From the NCBI GenBank assembly GCA_011800155.1, contig CM022375.1:2666001-2730000 (forward strand): a stretch of 64,000 nt of DNA, given 5' to 3'. The notes under the pieces are model-generated. The model worked only from the letters and a program-made list of their open reading frames with translations, was not told where the DNA came from and made no database searches. Below, in pieces: positions 11,838 to 22,490 of this stretch (the stretch's first letter is position 1; every line of letters starts with the position of its first letter). Both the position numbers and the translations under genes were made by a program. This DNA comes from Flammulina velutipes. Lineage: Eukaryota > Basidiomycota > Agaricomycetes > Agaricales > Physalacriaceae.

Positions 11838-12851
11838 GGGTACCCAAGGGACTGTGCTTAATTCGCACAATCGCTCGCTCACGTCTTTCGACGTGACCCC
11901 GGGGCCTCGGCCAGTTCCGTCAGCGCCCTCCTGCGCTGGCGTCATGCACCTGAAGTCCGCGAGGGTAAGGTGGCGCGCTCCCCACCCGCGCCACCTATCA
12001 GTCAAGGAGTCTTCAATAAAGGACATATCAGCCTCTCATTCATCATATTATTACAATATTTTGAATACTTCCAGATTCCTTCTTTCCTCCGTGTGTGTGG
12101 CAATGATGTGGTGTTCTAGGGCCTCTGATGCCAGTGCCTCCACTGTCATCTGTGAGACCCATAACACTGAGTGGCAGGGTGCTATCAATCCAGCAGCCAT
12201 GATGTCTTCCTTAGTGACTCCCATTGCCCTCCTCCCCATTAGCAATACCAGCGCAGTGTATATGTCATCAAATTCCCCATGTCATGTCAGCGCCACTATC
12301 TATAAGTGTTCGTGTGCTGGACGCTCCGTACCTGTGATGACGTATCTTAAAATGGAATACTACACAGACAGCGTTGCTATCAACATCAGCATCAGCCGTC
12401 TACCAGTCAATCCTAGGAAACCGAGCTAACTGTGTGGCGCAGGTCGATTAGTCGTGCGTTGGATATGTCAACGATTCTGAGTCAATGGTCATAGAAAGGC
12501 GACGCTTAGGCCGGTGGTATGAGGTACGTTGATCGTCGATCGGAGAGACGGGACCAACTGACCTCCGTCCCGCTCCCTTCACAATAAGAGCTTGCGATTA
12601 GGTACCCGTTTAATGTCTCTCGGGAAAGACTAAGTCACATAGCGCCCTGGAAATCCCGATAGCTGTCAGAGGTTGAACTAAAAGACAATAGAGTACACGA
12701 TCGACTAACATTCATCCTGTTCAATCGATTAAGAATGCGACCGTAAAACAATAAACATTGATCCGTTCCTGGATAACTCTACACCGTGGCGTTGACGCGT
12801 AGAGTGTTCCGTTCTTGTTGATCGAACTTTGTAAGTTCCGCCATTAACATG
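11838..12851. other. Unassigned region with atypical open frames
   Basis: Between 11840 and 12430 both strands stay open over 60-200 codons without a recognisable domain. By eye, the minus-strand frame at 12051-12300 (DIYTALVLLMGRRAMG, then KEDIMAAGLIAPCHSVLW) and its lower GC differ from the neighbouring genes and could be a mobile-element remnant. No terminal repeats or target duplications were seen. Bases 12431-12851 hold nothing coding; TGTGGCGC occurs at 12433-12440. Confidence 0.25.
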
Positions 12852-12870
12852 TCTTTTGTTATACTTTGTC
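12852..12870 (-). promoter_or_regulatory. Possible HMG-type sites upstream of pheromone gene
   Basis: The segment reads CTTTTGT and CTTTGTC on the plus strand, i.e. ACAAAAG and ACAAAG on the minus strand, about 75-90 bases before the TATA box. HMG-domain regulators of basidiomycete mating genes bind ACAAAG-type cores (the pheromone response element of Ustilago is of this kind). The match is short and could be chance. Confidence 0.3.
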
Positions 12871-12942
12871 TAACACTCTTTCGGGAGGACAAGTTTATTG
12901 TCGTACCCGTGTCTCACTACGCTTGGGCCCGGGAGGAGGAGG

Positions 12943-12950
12943 TATAAAAG
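12943..12950 (+). promoter_or_regulatory. TATA box of pheromone precursor gene
   Basis: TATAAAAG lies 88-95 bases before the ATG at 13038. That places a transcription start near 12975 and leaves a 5' leader of about 60 bases rich in CCAAC and CACC words. Confidence 0.65.
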
Positions 12951-13037
12951 CTGTAGGTCTTTCAGGAAGATAGACCAGCGCCTCCCACTAGCACTACCAC
13001 TCCAACTTTACCAAACCAACACCTAACACCAATCGCA

Positions 13038-13163
13038 ATGGATTCCTTCCAGTGGATCGCATCTTTCGTCGTCGCCGAGAAGAAGGAGGAAGAGATCGAG
13101 TCCGTCGTTACCATCGACGAGGCCGGAGGCGGAAGCACTGGAACTGGCTGCGTTGTCGCCTAA
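13038..13163 (+). CDS. Lipopeptide mating-type pheromone precursor (CaaX)
   Basis: A 41-codon intronless gene, easily missed because of its size. It starts MDSFQWIASF, a start common in Agaricomycete pheromone precursors. An acidic, lysine-containing middle (AEKKEEEIES) follows, and the end is IDEAGGGSTGTGCVVA. CVVA is a classic CaaX box: Cys38 would be farnesylated, VVA removed and the Cys carboxymethylated. By analogy with known precursors, N-terminal cleavage would fall near the acidic pair DE (residues 27-28), leaving a Gly-rich peptide of about 10 residues. A TATA box at 12943 and an AATCGCAATGG start context support expression. No STE3-type receptor lies in the window, so it may be a receptor-unlinked (non-mating-type) pheromone gene or lie at the edge of a B locus. 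Family assignment is strong; the processing sites are inference. Confidence 0.85.
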   Translation: MDSFQWIASFVVAEKKEEEIESVVTIDEAGGGSTGTGCVVA

Positions 13164-13593
13164 ATCAAGCTTTTCTATTCTTATTATCATGATCACAGTA
13201 CGTTAAGCTCCCTTTCGTCGTCCTTGCGCTCGGTCGTTGACGAGATTCACCAGAATATCGGTCCTTCTATTTAATACGTCTGTAAAACGGCGTGCATGTT
13301 GTATATTTTGCGGGGGAGTGTGTTCGCAGAAGTTTTTGTTACTTGAGTGTACCTTTAGGATCCCATCGCACCATTTCGACTTTCTCGCGGTGGTGATTGA
13401 TTATATTTTGGGCTTGTAATTGACATCATATTTTCCACCAGCATGTTTGAAATGTTCTTGTCCTGTATCATGTAATATCCTTCCGGCGCTAATGGCACCG
13501 TGTCTTGTAAGTTCCTTCCTTTCTACACATAGGCTCTTATCAAGGACCTTGTCTCATTATTGATAAAATACATTTCACTAATAAACTTGTCTT
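13164..13593. other. 3' region of the pheromone gene, no gene seen
   Basis: T-rich and AT-rich sequence compatible with a 3' UTR and terminator of the pheromone gene, then spacer to the 3' end of the next (convergent) F-box gene. I looked for a second precursor ending in a CaaX box and found none. Confidence 0.4.
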
Positions 13594-15099
13594 TTACAAC
13601 TCAGCCAATGCTTTGATGTGGTGATGCAACTCCGCCTTCTCCTCTTTCGATAAAGCATTCTCCAGACTCTCGCAAACTGTCACCTTCAGAGGCGACGGCT
13701 TACTTCCCAGCTTCCTCTGGCCTTCCGCAGCCCGCAACAACTCAACCAATCCCCTTGGATGCTGATTTCCCTCAAAGTGTAAAGTCTCCAATCTCGCGAG
13801 TGTCTCCTGCTGCCAATAAGCGCTCAACCTCTCCTTCAATCTGATTGCATCATGAATGCGAAGATGCTTCAACGACTTGAACCTAGATATGAACAACATG
13901 AACAGCGAAGTCTTCCAATGCCCCTCGCCGACCCGAATAAACCCTTTTTCTTTGAGCGCCTTCACGTAGACCTCACGCGCAGCCTCAGGGATTCCTTCAT
14001 CGGGATGAGGAAGAGTGTACTCATGGCTTCCATCCACTGGGTAAATGACCTTGACAAGAGCGAGCCTCTCAATCTGGCCAAGCGGAAAATCTTGAATGAG
14101 GGTCATGGGTATAAGGTGATGGTTGCCTGGAAAGCTTTGGCTGAACGTATACGTGAGGGTGAGATCCACCAGCGCCGGAAACCTGACGGATCGCAAGAAC
14201 AAATAGGCAACGTCCGGATCGAAATATCCTAACGAAAGAACCTGCAGCTTCGTGAAGACCAAAGTTGGTTCGCTGAGGGGTCTTTCCGTGGAGTTCAGCG
14301 TTATGATATCCTCTAGTTGGAGGACTTCTAGTGTATCCTTAGCCGGTGAGAGAATTTGGAGTATTTGATTCAATGAAGGCCTTTTGCGGAAGGGCTGCTG
14401 TCCGATACGAAGGCGACGGATGCCGCGCATGATAGGGACATGTTCGAGGTTGTACGACGCGCCGACGAGCTGGATGTCGGTGAGGGAGGGATATAAATCC
14501 TTACCCCATTCTGTGATGATCCGCCTGGTCTCTGGGCTGCCTTGGTATTGGAGAATAGATGAGGGGTTTTGGAAGTAGCCATCGTCGGGCGGCCTGGCAC
14601 CGCATATGATTTTGGGCATGGGGTCGGTGTGTGAGAATGAGTGAAGGATAGGCATTTGGGTGCCACTGAGACGGGTGAGTATGCTCATTTGGATGGTGCG
14701 TGAGTTGGAGTCGGCGCGCAGCTCGATGGAGGCGACGCGGGGGGCCACTGATCGGATCATCTCGCCTAAGAGGAACCCATCCGATTTGTTGAAGGAATTT
14801 CGTTCGGTGGAGATGTGTAGGTCGATGTGAATGTTGAGAGGTAGTTTTAGACTACGGAGGAGCCTCGAGTGGGTGGATTGGAAAGGGAGCTGACCAGCTT
14901 GGAAGGCTGATTTTTTGGTGACGAGGACGGACGTCCAGAGCATGGGAAATGTCTCGATGATTTCGTTCCAGTGGCGCGAAACCAAACGGATGGAGGGGAG
15001 CGTTTGCTTGTACCACTCATCAACGCTTAGAGAATCGGAGAGGTGCTGGAATATCTCGCTGAGAGTTTCGTTTGCGAGTACCGAAATTGTCGTCGACAT
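13594..15099 (-). CDS. F-box protein, family 1
   Basis: Single frame of 501 codons. The F-box is at the N-terminus (TTISVLANETLSEIFQHL, SIRLVSRHWNEIIETFPMLW). The family landmarks are present: DDGYFQNPSSILQYQG, RPSLNQILQILSPAKDTLEV, and a C-terminal LLRAAEGQRKLGSKPSP block. It differs from the 5.6 kb copy by a short insert (GARPP) before DDGYF and by ending about 15 residues earlier. Expected role: substrate adaptor of an SCF ubiquitin ligase; target unknown. The upstream segment from about 15160 (TTATAAGTAG, later GAACGAACCATTTCGGGATT) is shared with the 5.6 kb copy, which points to duplication together with the promoter. Intact as far as visible. Confidence 0.85.
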   Translation of the reverse strand: MSTTISVLANETLSEIFQHLSDSLSVDEWYKQTLPSIRLVSRHWNEIIETFPMLWTSVLVTKKSAFQAGQLPFQSTHSRLLRSLKLPLNIHIDLHISTERNSFNKSDGFLLGEMIRSVAPRVASIELRADSNSRTIQMSILTRLSGTQMPILHSFSHTDPMPKIICGARPPDDGYFQNPSSILQYQGSPETRRIITEWGKDLYPSLTDIQLVGASYNLEHVPIMRGIRRLRIGQQPFRKRPSLNQILQILSPAKDTLEVLQLEDIITLNSTERPLSEPTLVFTKLQVLSLGYFDPDVAYLFLRSVRFPALVDLTLTYTFSQSFPGNHHLIPMTLIQDFPLGQIERLALVKVIYPVDGSHEYTLPHPDEGIPEAAREVYVKALKEKGFIRVGEGHWKTSLFMLFISRFKSLKHLRIHDAIRLKERLSAYWQQETLARLETLHFEGNQHPRGLVELLRAAEGQRKLGSKPSPLKVTVCESLENALSKEEKAELHHHIKALAEL

Positions 15100-15199
15100 T
15101 GTAGTTCCTGCGAATTATTGATAAGGGATGGGCTGTTGGGATGAATGGCGGTTCAACGTTGGTTATAAGTAGTGATTCTTGAGTGTTGAGACCTTTGTC

Positions 15200-16209
15200 C
15201 ATTGGGAAGTCGAACAATACAGAGATTCGTTCGGTAAATGTGCGTGTGAACAATGAACGAACCATTTCGGGATTCGGGCCGAGGGGACATCTGGCGAAGT
15301 GCATTCCCGGCAAAGGCGCCAGCCGATCGTTATCCTTGAGCTGGGAGTAAGGTACAAGTATGTACTTAGAACCTTTTCATGCCAGTGCTATCATTTCGAG
15401 GGAATTTCGCAGTCAACGCCAGATTACAAGGATACGTTCTCTGGGGTCGTAGGCTGAGAAGACATCGTAGGCGTTGGTTGTATATGAACAGAACGAAGGA
15501 ACCCGGCAGATAGGATGATTGCTTGAAACGCGCCACCCCATACAGCATCGAATTCGAAGGACGTGTCATATTCGCGACGGAAGAGAACACCCAGGGGAGA
15601 GCGTACGAAAGAATAGCTTGATGCGTATGGTGCGTCTTGCTTCACTACTAATGAGAGGAACATCAGCTGAGGACGTGTCTTATTGCGCATGCGCCATGGT
15701 GGTAAGAAAAGGAAACGCACGTCATCAACTGTGTTCCGGCATCAACGATCCGTCGTCTGAGTTCAATGGAAGACGCCACCGGAGAACATTGCAATACCTT
15801 TCAAATGCCGACATGCCAACATATCGAAAATAGTTTTAGAGCAGATATCTCACATCCATGACCTCTTCAATGATATCCATGAGTAGTGCGCCACACTTCC
15901 CCACCTTGCGGCGGATTTCAGGGCTCCCTGATTGAACTGTTAATTATTATCTCTTCGACTTCGTAATATGGCGTCAACATAGAGCAGAAAGAGGTGCTGA
16001 CATTGGCTGGAGAAGATGCGTAAATATTTATGTAAGGATAGCGAGAGAAGCTGTAAAGGAGTGTGTTGACATTGTGCCAGAAACCATCTAAGTAGCACAA
16101 ATTAAGAATATTTAATATACTTGATGAAGAGTATCGCTTGACGCGAACCTATGCCATTCGTTTTGATCGACCGGAGTGCGCCACACATCATGCCAGAAGG
16201 AACGATTCT
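15200..16209. other. Decayed gene remnants, no intact gene
   Basis: On the minus strand short coding-like pieces occur (PEIRRKVGKCGALLMDIIEE at about 15920-15850; SPLGVLFRREYDTSFEFDAV at about 15600-15540). They are separated by stops and cannot be spliced into one frame by eye. They may be exons of a lost gene. TGTGGCGC words occur at 15888-15895 and 16178-16185. No domain assigned. Confidence 0.25.
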
Positions 16210-18331
16210 TCAAGAATCGTGAACTGTGACTTTCAAGGGTAGCTGGACACCTTCATGCTCACGATCCTTGATAAGGGTAATGAGTGCATTGGCTGCGACG
16301 CCATATGTGATCTCCCCCGCCGTCTCAAAGTCAAACTTTTGGACAAGGGTGGATATGATCACCTGCATCTCGAGATATGCGAATCTCCATCTGCGAGGAC
16401 ATTCCGAGTCAGAAAACTGATCATGGCAACAATTCAAATCAACGTACCCAATGCAGCCTTTGGTACCACCACTGAACGCGAGTCTTCATTCGATGAAATG
16501 AGTAAGACGTCGGAAACTAAAAAGACACATTGCTCACAAATTTGCGAATATGCCGAGATTGACAGGTTGGTCGAGGTCCTTCAAGAAACGGTCGGGATTC
16601 CATTCCTCCGCGTCGTCGCCCCATAAGCTCTTCAATCTGCGCCACTATGGTCAGAAATTCTCTCTCGATGACGAATTGTACGCACTTGTGGTATTGAATA
16701 GCAGAACAGTATATATTCTGCCCCTTCTTGATTGGTATATCCGTCGTCAAGTGTCCATTCACCAACCTAACTGGCTCCAGCAACGGTAAAACGTCATCTT
16801 GCGTGCATGTCCTAATGAGGACATGTCCATTTCCGTGCAGCCTCAGCGCCTCCTTCAAGCATGCGTTAAGATACGGTAGATCGTTATCGTAATCTGTAGG
16901 CGACGGGTTCGGGTTGGCTGCCATCCAGGTGGTGACCTCGTCTCTGAGACGTCGCTGATGCTCTGGGTGAGCGGCAAGCTGATAGAGAAGACCGCATAGC
17001 GTGAAGGATGTAGTGTCCTTTCCAGCGACTAACATAGTGCTATAATCAAGGTCAATACTCTTGATAATGCACGATGTAACAAGGACTCACGTCATCTGAC
17101 AAAGGACCTCGTCCGGCGTGAGCTGCTTATTCTCGTCCTTCGAAATCTGGCTCGCGGCTGCGAATGCAGTGTGAACTAACATGGAAATCGTTAAATGCGG
17201 ATAACGTACCGAGGATGCTGACAAGGTCCTTCTTCTCGAATGCATTCCCCTCTTCAAGCGACTTCTTGATTAGCTCAGCCGAGAATTGTCTACCGTGTTC
17301 CCTGAACTGTGTTAGAACACCGAATGGAGTGAGCTTCTCCAGAACTACGACAAGCGCGTTCATAACCACGGCGGGGAGGTTTCGCCATAACGCGAGGTAG
17401 ATCAAAGCACCAGGCGGTGTCCTAGCGAGTGTCTTGCCGCTGAACGATGAGTGAGCACGAGTGAATGAAAGACATCATGAGGGTCAACACACAAGATCTC
17501 GTTCATCTCAGCATTCATTGGGTTGGGCTTGTTATCTATAGCACCAAAGTCTTGTCCGAAGAACGCTACAGCCAATGAGTAAGCGACACACGATATAAGA
17601 AATAAACTGGACATACCCAAACCCATGTTATCCAACGTGATATTTCCCGACCAGTCAAGGATATTCACGATCTTGCTGCTATTGTTAAGATGGTGCGCCA
17701 GGCTATCACACAGCTACATAGAACGCCTGTTGGCAGTCACTTACGTAACGGCATGAACAGAACACACCTTCGCGCAACTCGTCTGGAAGATGGGAACGAA
17801 ACGCGCAATCTGAGCTGCTCCAAAAGCAGGGGCAAGCACGCGCCTTTGTCGACGATGGACCTCGCCATTCACCGTTGCGACGCCGTTCCCGAACATTGTG
17901 TAGAAGATGTGTACGGTATCAGCGGGTTTAGGATAGTTATAGCCGCCGGTGTGGAAGACGTGATGCAGCGCTTTGGGGTCAGTGATGAGCAGGTCCTCGC
18001 GCTGTTAAAAAAAGGGAAATCAGCAAGGTATTATCGTAATTGTTGAAGAAACGCGTACTCCAAAGCATCCACCAATGCTAACGACACCACCGTAGTGCTC
18101 GTACCATTTGGCTTCCGTAGTGCCGGCGACTTCCTGACAGAAGATATCTTCTTCGTTCCCTAATACCAAGAGTCAGAGTTATGCACCACGCAGATGATCA
18201 CACGTACCGAAAAGCCATGATCGACGCTGAGGACCACGAACGAGGCGGCGTTTTGGACGCAGTAGCTCGGGGAGGTAGCGCAACAGCGCAAAGACGCCAA
18301 GTAGCAAAGCCAATGTAGAAAGCATAGTCAT
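16210..18331 (-). CDS. Cytochrome P450 monooxygenase
   Basis: Multi-exon gene. The ATG at 18331 gives a membrane anchor (MTMLSTLALLLGVFALLRYL) and then a Pro-containing hinge (LPELLRPKRR). Visible P450 elements in order are: C-helix RRQRRVLAPAFGAAQIARF (about 17870-17800); NILDWSGNITLDNMGL; the I-helix oxygen-binding motif AGKDTTS (about 17030); the K-helix ExxR in EALRLHG; the PERF-type region WGDDAEEWNPDRF; and the heme loop SGGTKGCIG with Cys as thiolate ligand, split from WRFAYLEMQV by the last intron (phase consistent). The heme loop has Lys in place of the usual Arg. These enzymes insert oxygen into hydrophobic substrates with electrons from P450 reductase at the ER. The substrate cannot be inferred and no biosynthetic cluster is evident nearby. 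Stop at 16210. Confidence 0.88.
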
Positions 18332-19411
18332 GAGAAGAGGAAGGGGAAACTTAAAGGGTACCGAATTAATAGGTCGTCGGAAGACAACCGCGTTGAAGAA
18401 GGGTCAGGATCTGGACAAGAATACACAAGAGTGGACAAATTCAATTGAGCAGGGGCATGGAAATATCGTGCTCAATCAAGTTCAATACCAATCAGCGACG
18501 CAGGTTTGCAAGCGGGGGTTGTGTGGATTTGTGTCAAGGTTGGGACGGAGCCGAGATGCCGATCATCGAACTTACGGTTAGGCTTCGAGAGACCTGTAGA
18601 TTATGTGTGGCCTCCCAGATAGCTTTGGACATTAATCGATTGAGGCGACACTTCAGTTATGAGCTGAAAGTCTTGTCGGTTGAAATCACTCCTCCGATTC
18701 TCCGGAAAACGAAGAAGCCATCAGATGAGATACACCCAAGACAAGACGCAGTGCATCCCAGCGGATCAGGACACACTCTCGAAATAAAGAAGCAAGGAAG
18801 AACTCAACAATCCGACTATCTCTAATGATACGACAATATATTACTGAAAATTTCATCTCTACCAGATAAACTTGACCATTTTATATCTGCTTGCATGTAG
18901 ATTGTAAAGGAAATGGGGGACAAATTATACCAAGAGGGCGCTGGACCCTCCGTAGATCGTCATCACAACGAACGAGAACACCATCCACCAAATAAGAAAG
19001 TTGTCGTGGCGCACCGGAAATGTTTGCACCATCAAACAAGCATTCTTTTAAAATGCGTCTGCCCGAAGCACAGTCTTATCGAACGAGTCAACGAGACGTG
19101 ATAGCATACGGAGGCCCTTGTATCGCCCTCCTCGTCATTACCACTGACCACTCGTCGGAGGCGCTCCGAACAGCCCTGCGAACTTACTGCGACACTTGCT
19201 CTCCCCACCTCCTATATCAAACGGTAAATAGAATCGCAGATGATCGGACTTCTGCATAACGACACAACGGCTGCAATGATTTCAATAATTCACTGTCCCT
19301 TTCCTGTGTAAATTCTTATGTTTGACCCTCCCGCGAACAGTTGTACAAGTATGGCGTCGTCAAAATTTTCACCCCATCCTTTTCCCATCCACCTCGTTTT
19401 CGAAAAAGATC
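18332..19411. other. Intergenic, divergent promoters
   Basis: Lies between the 5' ends of the P450 and the DUF6534 gene. Open frames here are short and without domains. No TATA box close to either start was evident. Confidence 0.4.
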
Positions 19412-20971
19412 ATGGCGTCCGCGGGTGGAGGTATGCCGCCCGAGATTCAGAGCCTCGTCGACATCTTCGTTGGAGGAGTGGTACGCGACAACGCTCCCTC
19501 GCCATTTATTATCTGACACGTACGAACGTTCCAGATGGTTAGCACCCTGTTCTCGGTGCGTATACATCCCAGTCGTAGAATCGCCCGCTCAAATCACCCA
19601 GTATTTGACGTGTGGTATCCTTTTGTGCTATGGTTCGTCTCTGCCTCGCTCCGTTAAATCATCGTCGCTTAGAAGCTCTTCAGCATGGTACTACTATTCC
19701 TTATTCCCCACCGACCCCTGGTTCTTCAAGGCGCTCGTCGTACTCTGCCTCAGTCTCTGTATAGCGGAGACCACCGTCTCAGGTATGTGCTCAAGATTGA
19801 TATTCAAAATACTTGAATATTTAACGTCGCGAAGGAATATGGCTCTATGATTGGACTGTCTCTGGATTCGGCAGTACGTCGCGAACTACCATCACGTTTG
19901 TCCCGCCTTTGAACGAGTCCTTCATCATTTGCAGACATTGCCGTTATTTCTATCGTTCATTGGGCCCTAATAGTCGTAGCCTTCGCACTGTACGTGAGCT
20001 TCTCCACTTCTCAGAATCTCGTTTCTAATGCTAGTGTTACCAGAGGTACGACGAGTCTCCTCGTCCAGTGTTTTTATGCGTGGCGCGTGTGGATGGTCTC
20101 TGTCAAGAAAAATTGGTTCATCCCTGGCCTTATTGTGTGCCTGTCCCTCCTCGCATGGTGTGCGTGCTACTCTTCAACGACCATTGAATTTGCTCACACT
20201 GATTTATCAGCTGTCGCGATGTGGATCGTCCACACTGTCAATACACATAGAGCAGTAGCTGATCTTGGTCTCCTCCTGTCCGTTTATGTTTCCCTTTTTC
20301 CCGTCACCCATTCTAATCACGCCTCCTGCTAGACCTATTGCCTATATTTGGCTTGGAGGTTCCGTGTAAGTCTCGTTCAATCAATTTCCATTTCACTACT
20401 GACATTCCACAAAGTGCAGCGGATATGTTGATAACATTTTCTCTCTTCTACTATCTGGACGTTCGCCTCCGGAGGGATAAATTTACCACATCAGTGAGAA
20501 AGTACGCAAACCTCATCATTACCCTACCGTAACATTATTAATCCCATTTCCAGACGTTGCCGCGTCATTATTCTCAACACTATCGAGTGCAACGCGCTCT
20601 CTCTGGTCAGCCAAATAGTTGCCATGGTATTATTCAACCAATCTAGCATCGGCTTCTACTTTGGTGCGTCGAACTCGAACTTGGAGTTTAGTTTTCTCAC
20701 GCATGTTATCTTCAGTGATGCCCGATATGGTCCTATCCAAAGTCTACACCTTCTCCTTGCTCGCGTCATGTAAGTACTTCCGTATCCCAGAGTATCATTC
20801 AATCTAAGGCCGCCTCCGAATCTAGTGATCAAACGCAACAGTGGCGTACTGTCTCGTGGACAGACAGCATCGAACTCCAGAGAAACTCACGTCCTGAGCG
20901 ACCGTCGTGTCGTGACAAGTTATCAGGAGCGACAGATCGAAGTGTCCATCCAAGTCCAGTGCGTATATTAG
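19412..20971 (+). CDS. DUF6534 seven-helix membrane protein
   Basis: About eleven small exons, all joinable in phase. The start MASAGGGMPPEIQSLVDIF is followed by a first helix (GILLCYAWYYY). The family hallmark FPTDPWFFKALVVLCLSL comes next, then IAVISIVHWALIVVAFAL, SLLVQCFYAWRVWMVS, FIPGLIVCLSLLAW, a conserved IWLGADMLITFSLFYYL helix, and a last helix pair ending YTFSLLASLIKRNSG. A Ser/Arg-rich cytosolic tail ends at TAG 20971. DUF6534 proteins are numerous in Agaricomycetes; topology resembles seven-helix receptors but function is unknown. It is not a STE3 pheromone receptor. The tail ends QCVY, not a CaaX box. Exon borders are inferred, the least certain being the join near 20370-20420. 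Confidence 0.82.
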
Positions 20972-21257
20972 TTATCGTTCTATGTACGACGTTTATTCGT
21001 ACTCTAGAAATGAGACCAACGTCTCCGACCACGATTACAGAGGAGCTGATAAGCACGGTCCGCTGGAGGGGGTGTGAGCAAGCTGGGATATGGGTTTGAG
21101 CTGGACCGGTGCTCGTTTATACCGCAAGACTAGCTTCATCGCTATGGATATTGATACTTACATACATGCTCAAGTGCATATATATACAAGCATGACTCTG
21201 GTAATCTCGTACAGCTGCATAAAAACACTGTGAGTTGGATCTGATTGGGTAAACCCT

Positions 21258-22490
21258 TCAAAATACGATGCGTTTTTTCGGCCCTTTGTACGCCCAGAAG
21301 ATCTTTCCGCTCTCACCCTCGAGAAACTTTGCCATAATCAAAGGGAAAATGCTCGTCAGCATATCGCGGGCACACTTATCTGGCTGCTCCACTTCCCCTA
21401 CCCGTATATCAACCTGAACATTGAATCTCTGTAGATCCAAAGACGCGAGCAACCTATCCAACTCTCCCATCTCTTCAGATACAACCTGTGTCGGCCCTTC
21501 GAAAGATACATGCATCGTGACGTCCTCCAAAGTATGACGAGCAGAGGAGATATTGTCGTATAATACGTCGTAGCGCCTCGGCTTCCCCATTCCGTTTACA
21601 TCGACAAAGAATTTGAAGTGCTGAACACCGCTGGGAAGTGTCATACATATAGACGGAAACATTCTCTGGAGATTCCCATCTGTGTCCGGAGTAAGCATAC
21701 AATTTGATAGCTGACGGTGCCACTCACTCTCATACGGGCGTAGCTCGAACATCGTCAAAGACGAGCTGTATTTCTGCAGCAGCGCATCGACGCGCGCTGC
21801 CATAAACGAGTCAGTGGAATCGGACAAGCTGAGCGTTCGTAGATTCTGGAATGGGGATTTGGGGCTACAGACAAAGTCGATCAGCATGAGCTGTTCGACT
21901 TCCGATGAGTCAAGCGATAAATGTGATATGTTTGGAAGGGGATCCGTATCGTCGAGGAAGAAGTGATCGTCGCCTATGTACTTGTCCTCGTCGTATTCAT
22001 ATGGCCACACATCCTGGGCAGTGTCGTTGAAATCCAGCACCGCTACGTGAGACAACGTTAGAGAGGTAAGGCGAGGGATTGAGTGGAGAAGATCCATCAG
22101 CGTGGAGAAGGACATGTCGCCATGAGAAAGAGTGAGAGTTGTGAGATGGACGTGTGTTTCTAAAGAGGGTAAATATGAAAGCTGGTCCGCCGGTGTATAT
22201 GTCAAGGTTTCCACATTGACCGCACCGAGGATCACCGGTTCACTGTGGTATGTGTCGTCGACAGTAAGACTTCGGATCAGAGCGAAAGGGCGTGCTGTGT
22301 TATGTTGTAAATCCATAAGACGCCTCGTCCCACTCACAGAGACATGTACGGTGTTGAAACGATGAGAGCGAATAAAAGGGGTAGCGTCTTTCCAGACGAG
22401 ACCGAGTGAGGAGAGAGAAGGCTCAGGATCTCGAGTATGCCATATTTCGTCGACAATGAGCGCCTTTATCTCTGGAGGGACTTGTACCAT
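21258..22490 (-). CDS. F-box-like LRR protein, family 2
   Basis: Single frame of 410 codons. It starts MVQVPPEIKALIVDEIWHT, a degenerate F-box of the kind common in basidiomycetes, followed by LSSLGLVWKDATPFIRSHRF. The rest is a leucine-rich array (LTTLTLSHGDMSFSTLMDLL, RLTSLTLSHVAVLDF, FQNLRTLSLSDSTDS), a TLPSGVQHFKFFVD strand and a C-terminal FPLIMAKFLEGESGKIFWAY block. Likely a ubiquitin-ligase adaptor or a repurposed LRR protein; target unknown. The short C-terminal relic at 2423-2629 derives from a close relative. Confidence 0.75.
   Translation of the reverse strand: MVQVPPEIKALIVDEIWHTRDPEPSLSSLGLVWKDATPFIRSHRFNTVHVSVSGTRRLMDLQHNTARPFALIRSLTVDDTYHSEPVILGAVNVETLTYTPADQLSYLPSLETHVHLTTLTLSHGDMSFSTLMDLLHSIPRLTSLTLSHVAVLDFNDTAQDVWPYEYDEDKYIGDDHFFLDDTDPLPNISHLSLDSSEVEQLMLIDFVCSPKSPFQNLRTLSLSDSTDSFMAARVDALLQKYSSSLTMFELRPYESEWHRQLSNCMLTPDTDGNLQRMFPSICMTLPSGVQHFKFFVDVNGMGKPRRYDVLYDNISSARHTLEDVTMHVSFEGPTQVVSEEMGELDRLLASLDLQRFNVQVDIRVGEVEQPDKCARDMLTSIFPLIMAKFLEGESGKIFWAYKGPKKRIVF

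Noticed and set aside
19412..20971. Possible STE3 pheromone receptor near the pheromone gene
   Set aside because: Seven-helix layout, but FPTDPWFFKALVVL and the IWLGADM helix are DUF6534 hallmarks; STE3 signatures are absent.
20957..20971. CaaX-like end of the DUF6534 protein (QCVY)
   Set aside because: Cys is third from the end, not fourth, so it is not a prenylation box.
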